From NCBI RefSeq assembly GCF_000213175.1, contig NW_009799101.1, positions 1,529,470-1,593,469 of the forward strand: a stretch of 64,000 nucleotides of DNA, read 5' to 3'. The position numbers and the translations under genes are program-made. The notes below the pieces were generated by a model, which saw only the letters and a list, made by a program, of their open reading frames with translations, did no database searches and had not been told where the DNA came from. This document shows positions 34,978 to 47,423 of the stretch, piece after piece. The first letter of the stretch is position 1. Every line of letters begins with the position of its first letter. Source of the stretch: Neurospora tetrasperma FGSC 2508. Taxonomy: Eukaryota; Ascomycota; Sordariomycetes; Sordariales; Sordariaceae.

Positions 34978-37900
34978 TCAGTCGTCATCAATCACTAGGG
35001 GCATGTCGGCCGTGCCACCCGGTTGAAGCCTCCTCTTGTGCTTTTTCCTTTCCTCCTTTTTCTTCTTCTTCTTCTTCTTCCGTTCGATCTCTTCCGTTAA
35101 CGTTCGGCTAGGAGTGGCCTTGGTGGTCGTGCTGGTGCTGCTGCTCCTTGCTATACCGTCTATAGCATCAGATTCCGCAAGAGGTGGTCGCATTTTTGTT
35201 TTCTCGGTTTTGACTGTCACGTCGGCCGTCGATTTCGGGGCGTGCTGTTAGGTTGTTTCATTTGTCAGTTATGTTGCTGGCTTCTTCTTCGGCTTCCACT
35301 TGATGCGGGGCGGAGTGTTGGTAGTGGTGGTGTGCCTACGCTGGCTTTGTGACGCGCCCACAACTCTTGCTTAAAGCAGTCGTCTGTCATGGTTTGAAAC
35401 TCGGCGATCTTGGCCTTCATCTGAGCCATGCCCATAGCTACTACCTCATTAGGCGTGAGGTATCCTGCGAGCAAAGCCTCTCCAAACCTGGTACTTTCTG
35501 TGACCGCTTTGCACAAGCTTCGCAGTTTATCCATTCTAGGGAGCGTTCCTGCGGCCATATCCTGGCGATCACATTCCGAATTGATCTGCATAACCAGATC
35601 TTGCGGATGGACGGACATGTCATAACCGTCATCCCGAAGCTTTCTGTGCACTTCGCCAAGAGCTTCGAGAAGCTTTGGGGTAGTATCCTCCGGTTTCCTT
35701 GGTTTGGGGATGATTTCCGGCGCTTTGAGGGTAGCGGGCTTTCTTGGAGCTTCGGCCACCTTGTAGTGCGTATTGGTTCCGAGAATGGGATTCAATGCGG
35801 CCACTTGACCGTTAGCCGGGCTTGGTGACGACGCAACTGTTTGGCTCGCTATGGCAGTTGAAGCTACTCGTGGAATTGGTGCTCCCGCTTGGGTGCTTGC
35901 AGAAATGTTGTTCGCAGCAGAGAGGGGGATACTAGGAGCTGAGCCAGGTGTTGCTGGGTTATGTTTGTCTCTGAGGTGGAGTGGGACTAGAATTCGGATT
36001 AGCTGACGTTGCTGATTTGTGTTTTGTTGTGCGTGTTTGAGCAGCGCGGTCGGGGACTCACCGCCCGTAGATATTGGCGTACCAAGATTTGGTGGAAGAG
36101 ATGGCAGCGCAAATCCCGAGCCTGTTGACATCTGCCGCTTGTACTCCTCAGGGTTGTTGATTCGAAGCTCTTCCAGCTCAATCTGCTTGTTCAACTCTCG
36201 GTGTTGCTCTGCAGTGAACTCATACACTTCCTCCCTTTCGAAAGTCTCGGTTGAATCGATTTCGCGGATGATACTGCTGCACTCGGCGGATGCAAGGACC
36301 TTATCCAAGACTTCTGGATCAAGGCCCTTCACAGCTGACAGATCCTTTTGCTCCAGGTTCTCAGGGGGTGTAATGAAGTACTCTCTCATCCTGGTTGAAG
36401 AGGGGATTGGCTTCTTCTTATCCACAACCCGCTCCGATAACTGCCTCTTGAAGATTGCCAGATTGTGAATGGCGGTCTCGTAGGTACCACCGACCTTAAG
36501 ATGATAAACAAATACCTTCTTCTCTTGGCCAATCCGATATGCTCTACCGACAGCCTGCTGCTCTTCCGCGGGAGTGAAGCCAAAGTCAAAGAGGACTACG
36601 CGATTGGCCCCAGGAATGTTGAGACCGACACCACCAGCCCTGGTAGAAATCAGATAGACATCGAGTGAGTCAACTGCATTGAACTCCTTGACAGCAGCCT
36701 GGCGTTGACTGACCGGTGTCTTTCCATCTAATCTTTTGTAATTGATCTTCTTCTGCTTGAACAGATCCTGCAGAAAGTTCAAGGTTGGGATGCTTTGAGA
36801 AAAGACGAGTACCTTGTCGCCGATCTGTTTGCACTCCTTAAGGATTTGCAAGAGCACAGTGACTTTGGTAGAATGCACAATGTCGTCGATGCCCCTGATC
36901 GACACCTTGGCGAGAACATTCCTTAGCGTGTCCCGCGACAAATCCAGTGGTTCATCATTCTCATCACTGTCTGGGTCTTCATCGTTTGTTATGCGCTGTT
37001 TGCCCTTGGCCAGTGCTGGATTAGAACTTAAGCGTTCCTCCATCTTGCTTTTGAAGATTTTTGGATGCGCCAAGAGCAGCTTTAAAGAGGCGATGAGACC
37101 CCAAACGCAGGCGGTGCGATAAAGGTCATTTCCCTTGTTCCGCTGTGCAGTCTCCAGATATTCTCGGTAAGCATCTCGCTGGACCTTGGTCATTTGAATT
37201 GTGAGGATGAACTCCCTTTTCTGCGGAAGCTCGTCAACCAGGACTTGAATGTCCTTCCTGTTCACCTTCGGCGCGACAATGGCCTTGAGAATTTGCAGGC
37301 GTTCTCTGGCGAGCTTCTTTTGCGCGTCGGTGCTGTCGGCATGTAGACCCGCGCTGATGGGTTCGGCGTATTTTTGGTTAAACTCTCCCACATCACTCAG
37401 GTAGTTGGGAGCTACCCAGTTGATCATGGAATAGTAATCCATTACGTTCCTGGTCAGAGGTGATCCCGTCGTGGCAATACGGCTCATGGTGTGGAAGTCT
37501 TGGACTACGGCGTACAACTTGGAAGTCTTATTCTTGAACCGATGAGCCTCGTCGCAGATCACAATCGATGGAGAACTGTGTAGCAGTTCAGCCACGTTGT
37601 CTTCCTTTCCTGAGACTAGAGACCTGAACAATTCGTAGCCCATGACTAGTACGCCTCGAGACCGCGCCCATCCTTTGATGAGCAGAACCCGCTCGCTGGG
37701 TGGCACCGTCGCCGCATCGATCTTGGTGATATTCCCCAAGATGTCTTTTGGCGCCCATTTACAGATTTCGTCGATCCAATTTTCAACCAAACCAGAAGGG
37801 CAGAGAATCAAGGGTCTACCAACCCGAAGGTCCTTGGGGATCTGGGCAACTACCCGAGGGTCGTCGGATTGGGATGCCTCAGCAATGGCAACCAGCAAGG

Positions 37901-40900
37901 TGATAACTTGCATCGTCTTGCCTAAACCCATGGTGTGGGCAAGTAAGCACCCCTGGCGTGAGTTTGAATCAACCACGATCTGGTCCCACATGAAGCGGAC
38001 ACCGTCTATTTGATGGTCCTTAATTCTCCCTCCAATCTCCTCATGAACGTAGATCAAAGGAAGGTCGTCGGATTCTTTGGTTTCGTTGATGATGAGACGT
38101 GACTTGTCACTCGGTACTGATCCAGTTTCGGCAAGTTTAGCCCGCAATAGTTTACGGCGTTCGTCCATTTGTTTCAACAATGCCTTGGAATCGACTCGGA
38201 GCTTTTTGGCCTTTTCGTCATGTTTGGGTCGTCGGCCTTTCTTCGCAGATGACAGAGGGAACTGGGAGGACAGCTCCTCCAAGTCTGTATCCATATGCTC
38301 AGACTCGCTTGTGATATCCATAGGTATATCTTGAGTTGCCTCCGGGGATTCAGCGGAGGTCATCTCCATTGGAGTGGGTGACTTGGGCTCGGATCGAAAA
38401 TAGCGAATGCAATTCTGCAAAAATTCGAAAAACTCTCCAAACCGCAAATATTCCCGGTTGAGCTTTTGGCAGGTAACGCAACGAAGGGTAGTCGATCTAA
38501 TCTTGAGTCGTCCTTCGCTAAAGTCAGAATATGTGAGAAACAAAAGGGCCAGAATGAGGCTGATCGAGTCCGGGTCGACATCGATCCTAGAGATCCCGGT
38601 AGCGGCTCGGTCAATGAGTGGTTGGATATGCTCTTTCCATGTCTCTTTGTCTCCGCGATCTTGAATGGTGTCAAAAATTTCCGACTGTCGCAAAGGTGAC
38701 CAGCTCCAGAGAGCGGCAATCACAAGACGTTCGCCGTCCCTGTGCTTTGCCCAGAACTGCGTTCCAAGTTTGCCGATGGTATCAACATCAGTGAGAGGAG
38801 GAAGATTGGCAAGCTGGTCCACGTCGGATGGTGAGGACAAGATTTCGATAGGTTCTGCTGGGATTGTATGAATTATGCGTTGAGGTGTTGTTGGTTCAAC
38901 CTTATTCACTGCCCCTGTCTCGTCATCAACCGTAGAGGGTTGAGCAATGGTATTTTCTTCTTCTTCCGGTATGTGGTTTGTTTCTGTCGATGGGTTCAAG
39001 GGGCGGACAGGCGTGCTAGGTCGGGTAGATGGAATAGTTTCCTTTGGGTCAATGATCATGTGATCTACTGACGAAAGATCATCCTCGATAAACTGGTCTT
39101 CTTCTTCAGAATCGCTCGTTAAGAGTTCTTCGTCGCTTGCAAGTGTCTCTCTCTCTTTCTTGGGTTCCGGCTTTAGTCTGGGAAGCGTCGAAGGCTTGGG
39201 CGGCTCATGAGGGTTCTCGAGCAAGTTAAGAAGCCAAGTTTGGTATTTTCTGTCATAGACACTCTCCTCCAAAAACCCTTCAGCTTTGGCCTCGATTTTG
39301 TCCTCTTTGAACCATTTCTGATTCAAAAGCTCGTTTTTCATATTTCCAAGTCGGACTTCGAGGCTTCTGAGCTGGTTTTTCGCGAAGGTGATGAGGCTTA
39401 GACGGGTACGGTTTCGCCGGGCGTCTTGCCATATCTTCCAGGCCCGTCTTTCGAATTTGGGCTTCTTGATCGTTTCCCAACTGACTTCCAGTCTCTGGAT
39501 AGCATCCTCTATGGCCTCCTCAGCCTGCACTTTACTGAGCCGTGGAGACCCGTGCATGCTTTGGTGAGCTTTCCGTTCTTGCTCCTCCTGTTCATACTCT
39601 CGGTATGTTTCTGAATCCACCGACATGCCGTCATCGTCCTCTCCAAAGTCCAAGACGACCTCCTCATCCTCATTCACAAAAGGGCTGCGTTTACGGAAGA
39701 ATTTTCTCATCACCCGAGCCACTTGTAGGGCACGCGCTGGTGGTACCGCACCAGACCTGACCCAAGTGAACTCCTCACTAGCCTCCTTGTCGTCGCCGTC
39801 GTCATCAGACTCAAAGTTGTACGGGAGGCTTGCAATGTCCTCGGAGCGCAAGGCGGAAGACCCAAGATAACTGAATTTTGAATCCTCGACGTCCAAAAAC
39901 CGATCAAAATTGGCATCGGAAAGAAAGGTGCTCGTTGGAAGGGTAGCTGAACGGAAAGAAGCTCCAGTCTGAGAGGCTCCAGTCTGAGAGGATGGAATAT
40001 CGAGCAAAGGGTGGTAGAACATGTCACCTTCTGTGGGGATAAATGACCTCGCTTGAGCTGGGGCAACTGTCGATACAATGGTGGGAGCAATCCTCCTCTT
40101 TTTAAGAGGGCGCTCCGGGTCCCTGGAGGCCTCCTCGGTATCTTGCCGAAGGCCGTTGCCTAAACCGCGCTTCTCTGGTGATTCTGGTGACTGGTCAGGA
40201 ATACCGGACATTTGAACATCCTGCGCTTGCTCTGCAGGGGCGGCGTGATGACAAATGACACCCTCCATCGGCGTCGGCGCGACGGCAGCAGAACCTGTCA
40301 TGACAGAAGCGGTCTCAGAAGCGGGAGCGCTGACCACACCAGGAGTTGGCTCGGAAGCGGCATCATTGAGCATAACAGAGTTCGCTTCCACAGCTGTGTT
40401 GTTGACTATAGCAGGACTTGCATCCGTAGCTGCATTGCCGACTCCCGCAGGACTTGGCTCAGAGACCGGGCCATCGATCGCCGCGGCAGTTGGCTCTGGG
40501 ATGGAATTATCGACAAGAGGAGGTGTCGGCTCAGAGGGATCCAGAGGATCCGGCTTGATGGCCGGAGTCGTACTCAGCAGACCTTTCGGAAGGTCGATAT
40601 CCCTCTTTTGTCGATAGTAAAGAGTACTGGTCTCCCTAAACTGTTTGATGGCTTTTCCGATGGATAAATGGTGGGCAAGCTTTTTTATGCCTAGCATTTC
40701 CCAAAACGTGGGCCAACCGTATTCGTCTGGGTACATCAAGAGTGTCTCTCCATCGATGTCGAGTTCGCGCAGCTTAAATGCAAGGCGTTCAGGGTCGGGC
40801 AGCTTATGCGGAGCAGGCGCATCCCATGTACGCTCCGGGGTGCATAGCTCTTTGACCACCCGCTCGACATCCCAGTGGAACGGTTCATTTTCGTTGAGTT

Positions 40901-40952
40901 CGGCCATTGCGTAGGCGCTAAACGGGTTTCTGATGCTGCTAGAGGCGGTCAT
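34978..40952 (-). CDS. SNF2-family chromatin-remodelling ATPase (Rad54/ATRX-ARIP4-like)
   Basis: Predicted 1959 residues in two exons, 40952-35340 and 35244-34978. It is a nuclear DNA translocase by homology. The N-terminus holds a SAM-like segment (DGETLLMYPDEYGWPTFWEMLGIKKLAHHL), then a 12-residue repeat block, acidic and coiled regions. The SNF2 core runs from about residue 970: HTMGLGKTMQV Walker A (M1008), a DEAH box (DEAHR, about 1134), ATTGSPLTRN, and in the C-terminal lobe VLVFSQS, STRAGGVGLN and QAVGRAYRIGQ. The 95-nt intron (donor GTAGGC, acceptor CTAACAG) is phase 0 and leads to a lysine-rich C-terminus (IERKKKKKKKK... ending PLVIDDD). If unspliced, the protein would stop 19 codons after the donor. 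The start at ATG 40952 is one of two options; MAELNENEPFHW at 40907 is the other. The exact subfamily member is not certain. Confidence 0.9.
40270..40545 (-). repeat. 36-bp periodic coding repeat in the SNF2 gene
   Basis: Unit starts on the + strand at 40270, 40306, 40342, 40378, 40414, 40450, 40486 and 40522, exactly 36 bp apart, with diverged sequence (e.g. GGAGTTGGCTC, GGACTTGGCTC, GCAGTTGGCTC). They encode 12-residue Ala/Ser/Pro/Glu units such as NDAASEPTPGVV and GNAATDASPAIV near the SNF2 N-terminus. The region is probably disordered. Confidence 0.88.
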
Positions 40953-43069
40953 TAGTATCACACCAAGGATACCTATACGAGTAGAAAGGAGAGCATTACA
41001 AGTGTGAAAGCAATCTGTGTTGGATCAATGACTTGGATGTTCACTCCTTTGCTTTGGGGGTTGATAATTATGCTGCCGCTTGATGAAAAGCTGAGAAATT
41101 TGCAATTTAGTATCGTTAACTGAGTTGGCTCATGGCGATTTTGACGGTGGTCCTAATGTTGGCGTTTAGTAAGCGATTTCGTCCTTCGAAAGCGCGTATG
41201 GAGAGATATTCCTGGGTGTCTGCTCAAGGCGCTAAGATCCTGATCACTTCCGCGGAGGGGCAAGATGATGATGGGAATGATGATGATGAAGAAAAACAAA
41301 GGAAAAATTATATAAATATATATTGCGGGGAAATGCAGAAAGCTGTGACAAAACGAGCCGTGAAGGGTTCCTGACTGGAGGTGCCCTGAGCAAACTGAGG
41401 ATTCGAGCGCTAAATCGAACTTTGAGACCGAGTTTGCAGTTTATTACATTGTAATAAGTGAGATGTTTTTGGTTGTGGCGGGGGAAGGGAGGGGGGGGGG
41501 GGGAATAGGTTCTGGATGAAACAGAAACTCAAACGGACGTCATTTGGCCCAGGAGGAAGACCTGCCGTTGGCGATGACATTGGGGGCCGTGATTAAAGGC
41601 GATGTTTGATACGATGTTCGATTGGGATAAAATGTGAAATTGCGACACGCAATAGCCGTTGCTGTTGACTGCCTGCTCGGTGTCGCGATCATTAAAAACA
41701 AGGTGAAGGTGGATCGGGGAAATGGACGGGGGTTAGGTTTCCTTGACCTAAACAATCAGAGGCGGATTGATGTGACCGCGATGAACATGTTCAAAATCAA
41801 ACTTACCCGCCGGTGATGAGAGCATATGCTGATAATCCTCGTCTTACACAGTCGGATGCCTCGCCTTGAAGCAGCTTGCGCGCGGCTGATAGCATCGATG
41901 GCCGGATGCGTTATACAAAGTTGAAGTTGCGGTGATGTCTGGATAAAGTCTGGCCGACGGGTCTTGCCAGACGGGACGGGACGGCGGGGAACCTTGGAGT
42001 CTCCTCGCTCGGGCGGTCATCGTTGCTGAGGTTTCAGACACGCGGAACGCGAAGTCACGTTATCTGTTGGGCAATACTACACTACTAGTACATAGATGGC
42101 TGCACAATTTCAATAGTTTGGGTAACGATGGTGTACTACATACAGCAAAATGTTAATTACACACAGCACAATGTGAGCGGTTCGGACGTACTCATATGTA
42201 AGGCGAACTCACTCTTCGTCTTATCCTCGCATTTTCAAAGGGACAAGTTGCGCCTATCCATTTTCAAATATTCTAAGCAATATTCGAGTCAGCTGTTTCT
42301 GATGCTGAGGCCTAGAGGTAATATGGCGTAGGTAGGTAAGAAATCTGTATGGTGCCTGGTAAAATATAAGATACAATCTCATGTCGGAAATTCTCAGTGG
42401 TACCTGCCAAATCGGCATCTCCTGCACTGAATGAGGGGTACCGGTAGGTACGGTAGATAATGGGGTATTTGTGGCCGGTACGTTTGTAACAACCATCCCA
42501 TGTCAAGAAAAGATACCTCTAGAAGCTTACAAATTCATCTTGACGGATAGAACTGGGTTGAAGACATAATCAATACGTTCCATCTCAAAGGATCACATTT
42601 ATTTAGCCAGTCGGCCAAAGTGTTAAGAGAACAAACAACTTCACGCCGCATGTTGCTGCGTCTCTCGACACTGAACCCGCAGTTCCGTGACATTTGACAG
42701 TGACAGCGCCCCACCATTCTATAGTATACTTCCACTTGAGACTCGCTTTAGCACCGGTCCTCACCTCTGCAGACGGCTTCATCCATCATCCATCCCATTT
42801 CACTGCAGCATCCTTTGCATTTCAGCTGGTGTAAACTCGCAGAAAAAGTAAGTCTTGACATGCTCAACTTCGTGGACGCACTGAAGCTGTCGAGCTTCAT
42901 GAGCAACCCTTAGCTCAACACACAAAGGGTCGAGGAAGTTGTTTTTCACAACCTCCCTCGAAAATGATGCCATTCACTCTAGTTGCTTCACTCATTAGTG
43001 ACCCCTCAATTTATCTACACCAAGCATTTCAACTAACAACATCCCAGAATATTAAAAACAAGAGCCACA
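40953..43069. other. Divergent promoter region, SNF2 gene and gsh2
   Basis: Both neighbours start outward from here. It contains a G13 tract (41491-41503), GTAGGTAGG/GGTACCGGTAGGTACGG motifs at 42330-42460 and moderate AT-richness. No frame has a recognisable domain. Confidence 0.5.
41491..41503. repeat. Poly-G tract (G13)
   Basis: Thirteen consecutive G on the + strand, following other G-runs (GGGGG, GGG). The local G-richness could form a quadruplex; this is inference. Confidence 0.9.
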
Positions 43070-44736
43070 ATGTCTTCCATTACTCAGGGTTCATACCCTC
43101 CCGTTCTCCAAGATGCCGAAAAGGAACGACTTGTGCAAGTCGTCAAGGACTGGACTGTAGCCCACGGCCTCACTGTTCGCCCACCACCTGCCATCGCCGG
43201 TAACGACACCGAAGGCATCCTCGCCACAAGTGCGCCCGTTACCCTCTTTCCCAGCCCCTTCCCCAAGAGCTGCTTTGAGGAGGCAAAGGCTATTCAGACT
43301 ACATACAACGAGCTTTATGCTCTTATTAGCCAGGATGAGGAGTTCCTCACAGAGATGGTCAAGGAGTACGTTTCATCGACAGTAGAGGATTTTCATTTTC
43401 ACTGACAAGCCTCAAGGGTTGCTGGCGGCGACGAGTTCATTGCCAACTTATGGAACGTCCACCTCCGTGTGAAGAAGGAAGGCTATGTCCAAGTAAGCAG
43501 CTACAACATCATAGGACCCTCAACCTTTGAATCAAGTTCATGCTAATCACCCACCATCGACAGAACCTCGCTTTAGGTCTCTTCCGCTCCGACTACATGG
43601 TGCACCAAGATGACGCCTCCCTGCAAATCAAGCAAGTTGAATTCAACACCATCGCCTCCTCCTTTGGTGGCCTGTCCACTCAGACCTCCCTCCTGCACAA
43701 ACACCTCGCCCAGCATGAGTACCCTCTCCTCTCCTCTTCCTCCTCCGCCTCGAACCTCGACCTTCCATCCAACGACTCCGCCGCCGGTCTCGCCGCCGGT
43801 CTCCGCGCCGCCTTCGACGCTTACGGCTCTTCCACTCTCGGCCATCCCACGTGCGTCCTCTTCCTCACCCAGTCCGGTGAGCGCAACGTCTTTGACCAGC
43901 GACACCTCGAATACGCCCTCTCCTCATCCGGCCCTAACAAAGTCCCCGTCTTCCGCCTCCCTTTCTCCGACATCCTCACCCACACCACCCTCGCCTCTAC
44001 CCCCACCCGCCAGCTCCTCTACACTCTCCCCAGTAACCCTTCCCTGGTCTTCGAAGTAGCCGTCGTCTACCTCCGTGCCGGTTACGGCCCCGGTGACTAC
44101 CCTTCCCAAGAAGCGTGGGAGGCGCGCTACCAGATCGAGCGGTCCAACGCCGTTTGCTGTCCTACCGTTCTCACGCAGCTGGCGGGCATGAAGAAAGTGC
44201 AGCAAGTCCTGGCCACCCCGGAGGAAAGCAACACCAACTCGGTTCCCTCCGCGCTGGCCAAATTCATGCCTCCCACCTCGGAAAAGACCCAGCGCCTCCT
44301 CAAGACCTTTACAAATATCTACCCTCTCGATACCTCTTCTTCCGGCCTGCACGCCCGCTCCCTTGCCACTTCCCCCACTCAATGCCAGAAATACGTGATG
44401 AAGCCGCAGCGCGAGGGCGGAGGCAACAACTTCTACCGGTCGGCGATCCCGGAGCAACTGGCCAAAATCCCCGAGGAGCACTGGAACTCGTTTATTCTCA
44501 TGGAGATCATCGAGCCGCCTGCGCTGGCGAACAGTATTCTCAGGAACGGCAAGGTAGAAGTGGGGGGCGTCATTTGCGAATTGGGTGTCTATGGTACTTG
44601 TCTGTGGGATCAAAGCAGTGGGGAAATCAAGTTCAATGAGGAGGCCGGATATTTGTTGAGGACGAAGGGGGACAAGAGTGAGGAGGGAGGCGTGGCAGCG
44701 GGTTATGGGTGTATGGATAGTGTTACTCTTGTCTAA
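43070..44736 (+). CDS. gsh2: Glutathione synthetase
   Basis: Predicted 514 residues in three exons: 43070-43365, 43417-43492 and 43564-44736 (introns of 51 and 71 nt). ATP-dependent ligation of gamma-glutamylcysteine with glycine in the cytosol, the second step of glutathione synthesis. Eukaryotic-type ATP-grasp enzyme: FRSDYMVH and QVEFNTIASSFGGLS near the start of exon 3, and the glycine-rich loop MKPQREGGGNNFY at about residues 403-415 are diagnostic. A Ser/Ala-rich insertion (around residues 180-205) is longer than in animal enzymes. The gene converges with vps45, with 248 nt between stop codons, so the 3' UTRs may overlap. Confidence 0.96.
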
Positions 44737-44984
44737 GTTGAGGGTTGAGGAAGAAAAGGGCTGTCTGCTTGGATATAAAGTGGCGATGGGTGGTGATGAC
44801 GTACAAATAGATGGATAACTAGAGAAATAGAGGCAAGTCATCGAAGCACGTATATAGGTGTCTGTATCTAGAGTTCTTTACCAGCACCAAGTATCCCACC
44901 AAGGTCGTAATAATACGATCCTGCCTCGCTTCTCTTCCGCAAATTACCGCCTCTCCTTTTTGTTCTTTCTCCTCACCCTGTGTC

Positions 44985-46821
44985 CTACCTCCTCCCCTGT
45001 GCCACCTGCTCCGGCCACCCCCCAACAGCATCCTCCACCTCCTCCAGGAAACTCTGCGCATTATGCACCGTGGTACCGCCCAACACCACCCTAACCCCCG
45101 GCACACTCGCATTAATCTCCGCCACCATCTTTGCCTCCTCGTAGGTCGCTCCCCCAATGATAAACACAATAATATCCTGTGGCTTATCCCTCGTCGAACC
45201 CCCGCCATCCACAAACGGGTACTGCTGCTCCCTCAGCTTGCCCTTGACCAGGCTCTGCAGTGTTGTCTCCAGTAAGGGCGAATGCTGCGTGTACACGTTC
45301 TCGACGCCCTTGAGTACCTTGAACCGGTTGCCGGCGCCGCCGAAGATACCCGTAGACTCGAAAATGTCCGCGATGCCGCCTACGCCACCACCAGAGCCAC
45401 CGGTGGTCGCGTGCAGGGAGGAGTGGTAGGCCAGAAGCTTGGCGACGCGGTCGGTGCGACGGGTGGGAACGCCGCCGGCAGCGGAGAGGAGGTCAACGAG
45501 CATGGGCAGTTGACTCGAGGGTGATTTGGAGTAGCGGAGGGCGTAGAGGGCGACGAGAATTACTTTGTTGTCGGGGGTTACGGTGGGGGATTGGATTAGT
45601 CTTGGGATGTTCTGTGAGGTTGGATGGGGATTAGTATACGGCCATGGGAGGATAGCAGGTTGATTTCAGCTTTACCTTGAGATCGGCAGCATGGTTATCG
45701 TTGCAAGCTAAACTCTGCTCAACCTCGCTAACTTCAAGTAGGCTCTGGGCACCAACTCTTCTGCTTAGCTCGGAGACCAAGGTTACGTGTTTGCTGACGT
45801 TTCCGGAGAGCTTCCTGAACTCGGGATACTCTTCGATGAACCGCTTCATGTCGGAGATGGACTCGATGTTGGCGTTATTCTGGGTCTTGGACTGATACTG
45901 TGACACGTATTCCTTGATGTTGCCGCCTAGGTCACCGAAGTTGAGGTACATGTTCTTCTGGAAGAAAGGATCTTGATCCTGTGAGAGGACAATCTCCTTC
46001 AGCTCGGCACGGATTTCGGGGACATCACTGAGATCGACTCGCCCATTGTGAATGCCAAGCAGATGATGTACCATGGCCTGGTATGTCCATTGTGTGAGAA
46101 GCGGTGTGATGGGGTCCTCTCGCCTGTCCAGTATCAAGAGAATGGGTGGTGTGTCGACCTTGCGAAAGTCGAATAGCTGGTCCTCCTGGGTCATGCAGTA
46201 TCGAACTTCGGATGCGAGCTTCTTAGCCAGAGGGCTGCTCTTCTGGTACCTGATCAAAGGTTTCTTCTTGAGAGATAACAAAACCGAAATAACCCCTTCG
46301 GTACACCGTTGCAAGGAATCGGTATTCCAGGTATCGGGATTGCCGCTCCATATCCGATTCATAGGTAGGGACATGTTGAGCGAGAACAGGTCGGTGTTGA
46401 TGACAACATAATCCATGAAGTATTCCTGCACCACCTTGACAACCTCGTGATCGTCGGCTTCTGCTAGCCGTTCAAGCGCCGACTTTTTGACAATGTTGCT
46501 GAAGTAAAGGTGATATTCTCCGTATTTGGGGTCTCGTAGCTCGTCAATCAACAGGCCGATGGTGTCGGGATGTGGCCTGACGAAGCAGAGACAGCGCATG
46601 TGTCTCATCTTCTCCCGTTTAGCATTGTCCAACCGATCGGTAAGGTAGACTTCATGGTTGAGAAGGGTTGATACAGTGACGGCAGCTGAGATACAGGGAA
46701 CGGTGTCTTTGTCCAGCAAGAGCATCTTCATCTTGGCTGATGGAGCAGCGGCAGTTCCGGCGTTTTCACCGACCGTCACCATCTTGGTCACATAACCGGA
46801 TGCTGCCTGTATCAGATCCAT
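44985..46821 (-). CDS. vps45: Vps45, Sec1/Munc18 family protein
   Basis: Predicted 590 residues in two exons, 46821-45676 and 45611-44985 (64-nt intron, phase 0). It regulates SNARE assembly (Tlg2/Pep12-type syntaxins) in Golgi-to-endosome and vacuolar trafficking. Sec1-family features are spread over the whole length: MKMLLLDKDTVPCIS, VYLTDRLDN, the RREDPITPLLTQWTYQAMVHHLLGI-type motif (given in parts), and the C-terminal IIVFIIGGATYEEA...VVLGGTTVHNAQSFL. These details, and the length, fit Vps45 rather than Sec1, Sly1 or Vps33. The start lies in a divergent arrangement with mmm1, about 600 nt apart. Confidence 0.94.
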
Positions 46822-47423
46822 CTTGGGCGAGTAAATGCTGTGATTTTAGGTTCCAATTTTGAGTTATTAGGCGTCACGTCCTGCGCTTTTACAAGTCCTC
46901 TCCTAGTCCCGAACTCCTGAGCCGGCCAATGACTTATGGGGCTCTAGCGGATTGGCACCTTATGTTGTTTTGATCCAAGCCCGAAGTGTCTTCGAACTTA
47001 GGGCCGAGCACGTGAAGAAAATCAGTGAGGAATTATTAGCAGTTAAAGATAAGATGGTGCTCAATGGAAGCTTTGTTGTTTGGATGACAAGAAGGTCGAG
47101 CTGTTGTCAAGCTCAGGGTTGATGGAGGGGGGAACCGGGGGAGGTGAGGCACGGGAGGGTTACATGTGCAAGTCGCGATGCCTGGGGGCTGCGGCTGCAG
47201 TGCATCTTCCACAGGTACCTTGATGTACCTACCTAGGTACCTCTAACCCTGGCCTGTGCGATGGACGTCACCAAAGGTGTCGATAAGATAAGGATCACTA
47301 GTAAATGATTGGAACCTTGCTGGTTCCATTCCATCTTTTTGGAAATGCAGACGCAGCCAAAGCTGCTCTCCGAACACCTATCGAACGGACAGATGCTTTC
47401 TTCCCCTCGATAACCCCAAGAAG
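46822..47423. promoter_or_regulatory. Shared divergent promoter, vps45 and mmm1
   Basis: 602 nt separate the two outward-pointing start codons, so control elements of both genes lie here. Palindromic motifs AGGTACCT and TACCTACCTAGGTACCT cluster at 47213-47247. No frame of interest. Confidence 0.6.

Noticed and set aside
43924-44841. 305-codon - strand frame
   Set aside because: Antisense to glutathione synthetase; no domain and composition explained by GC bias.
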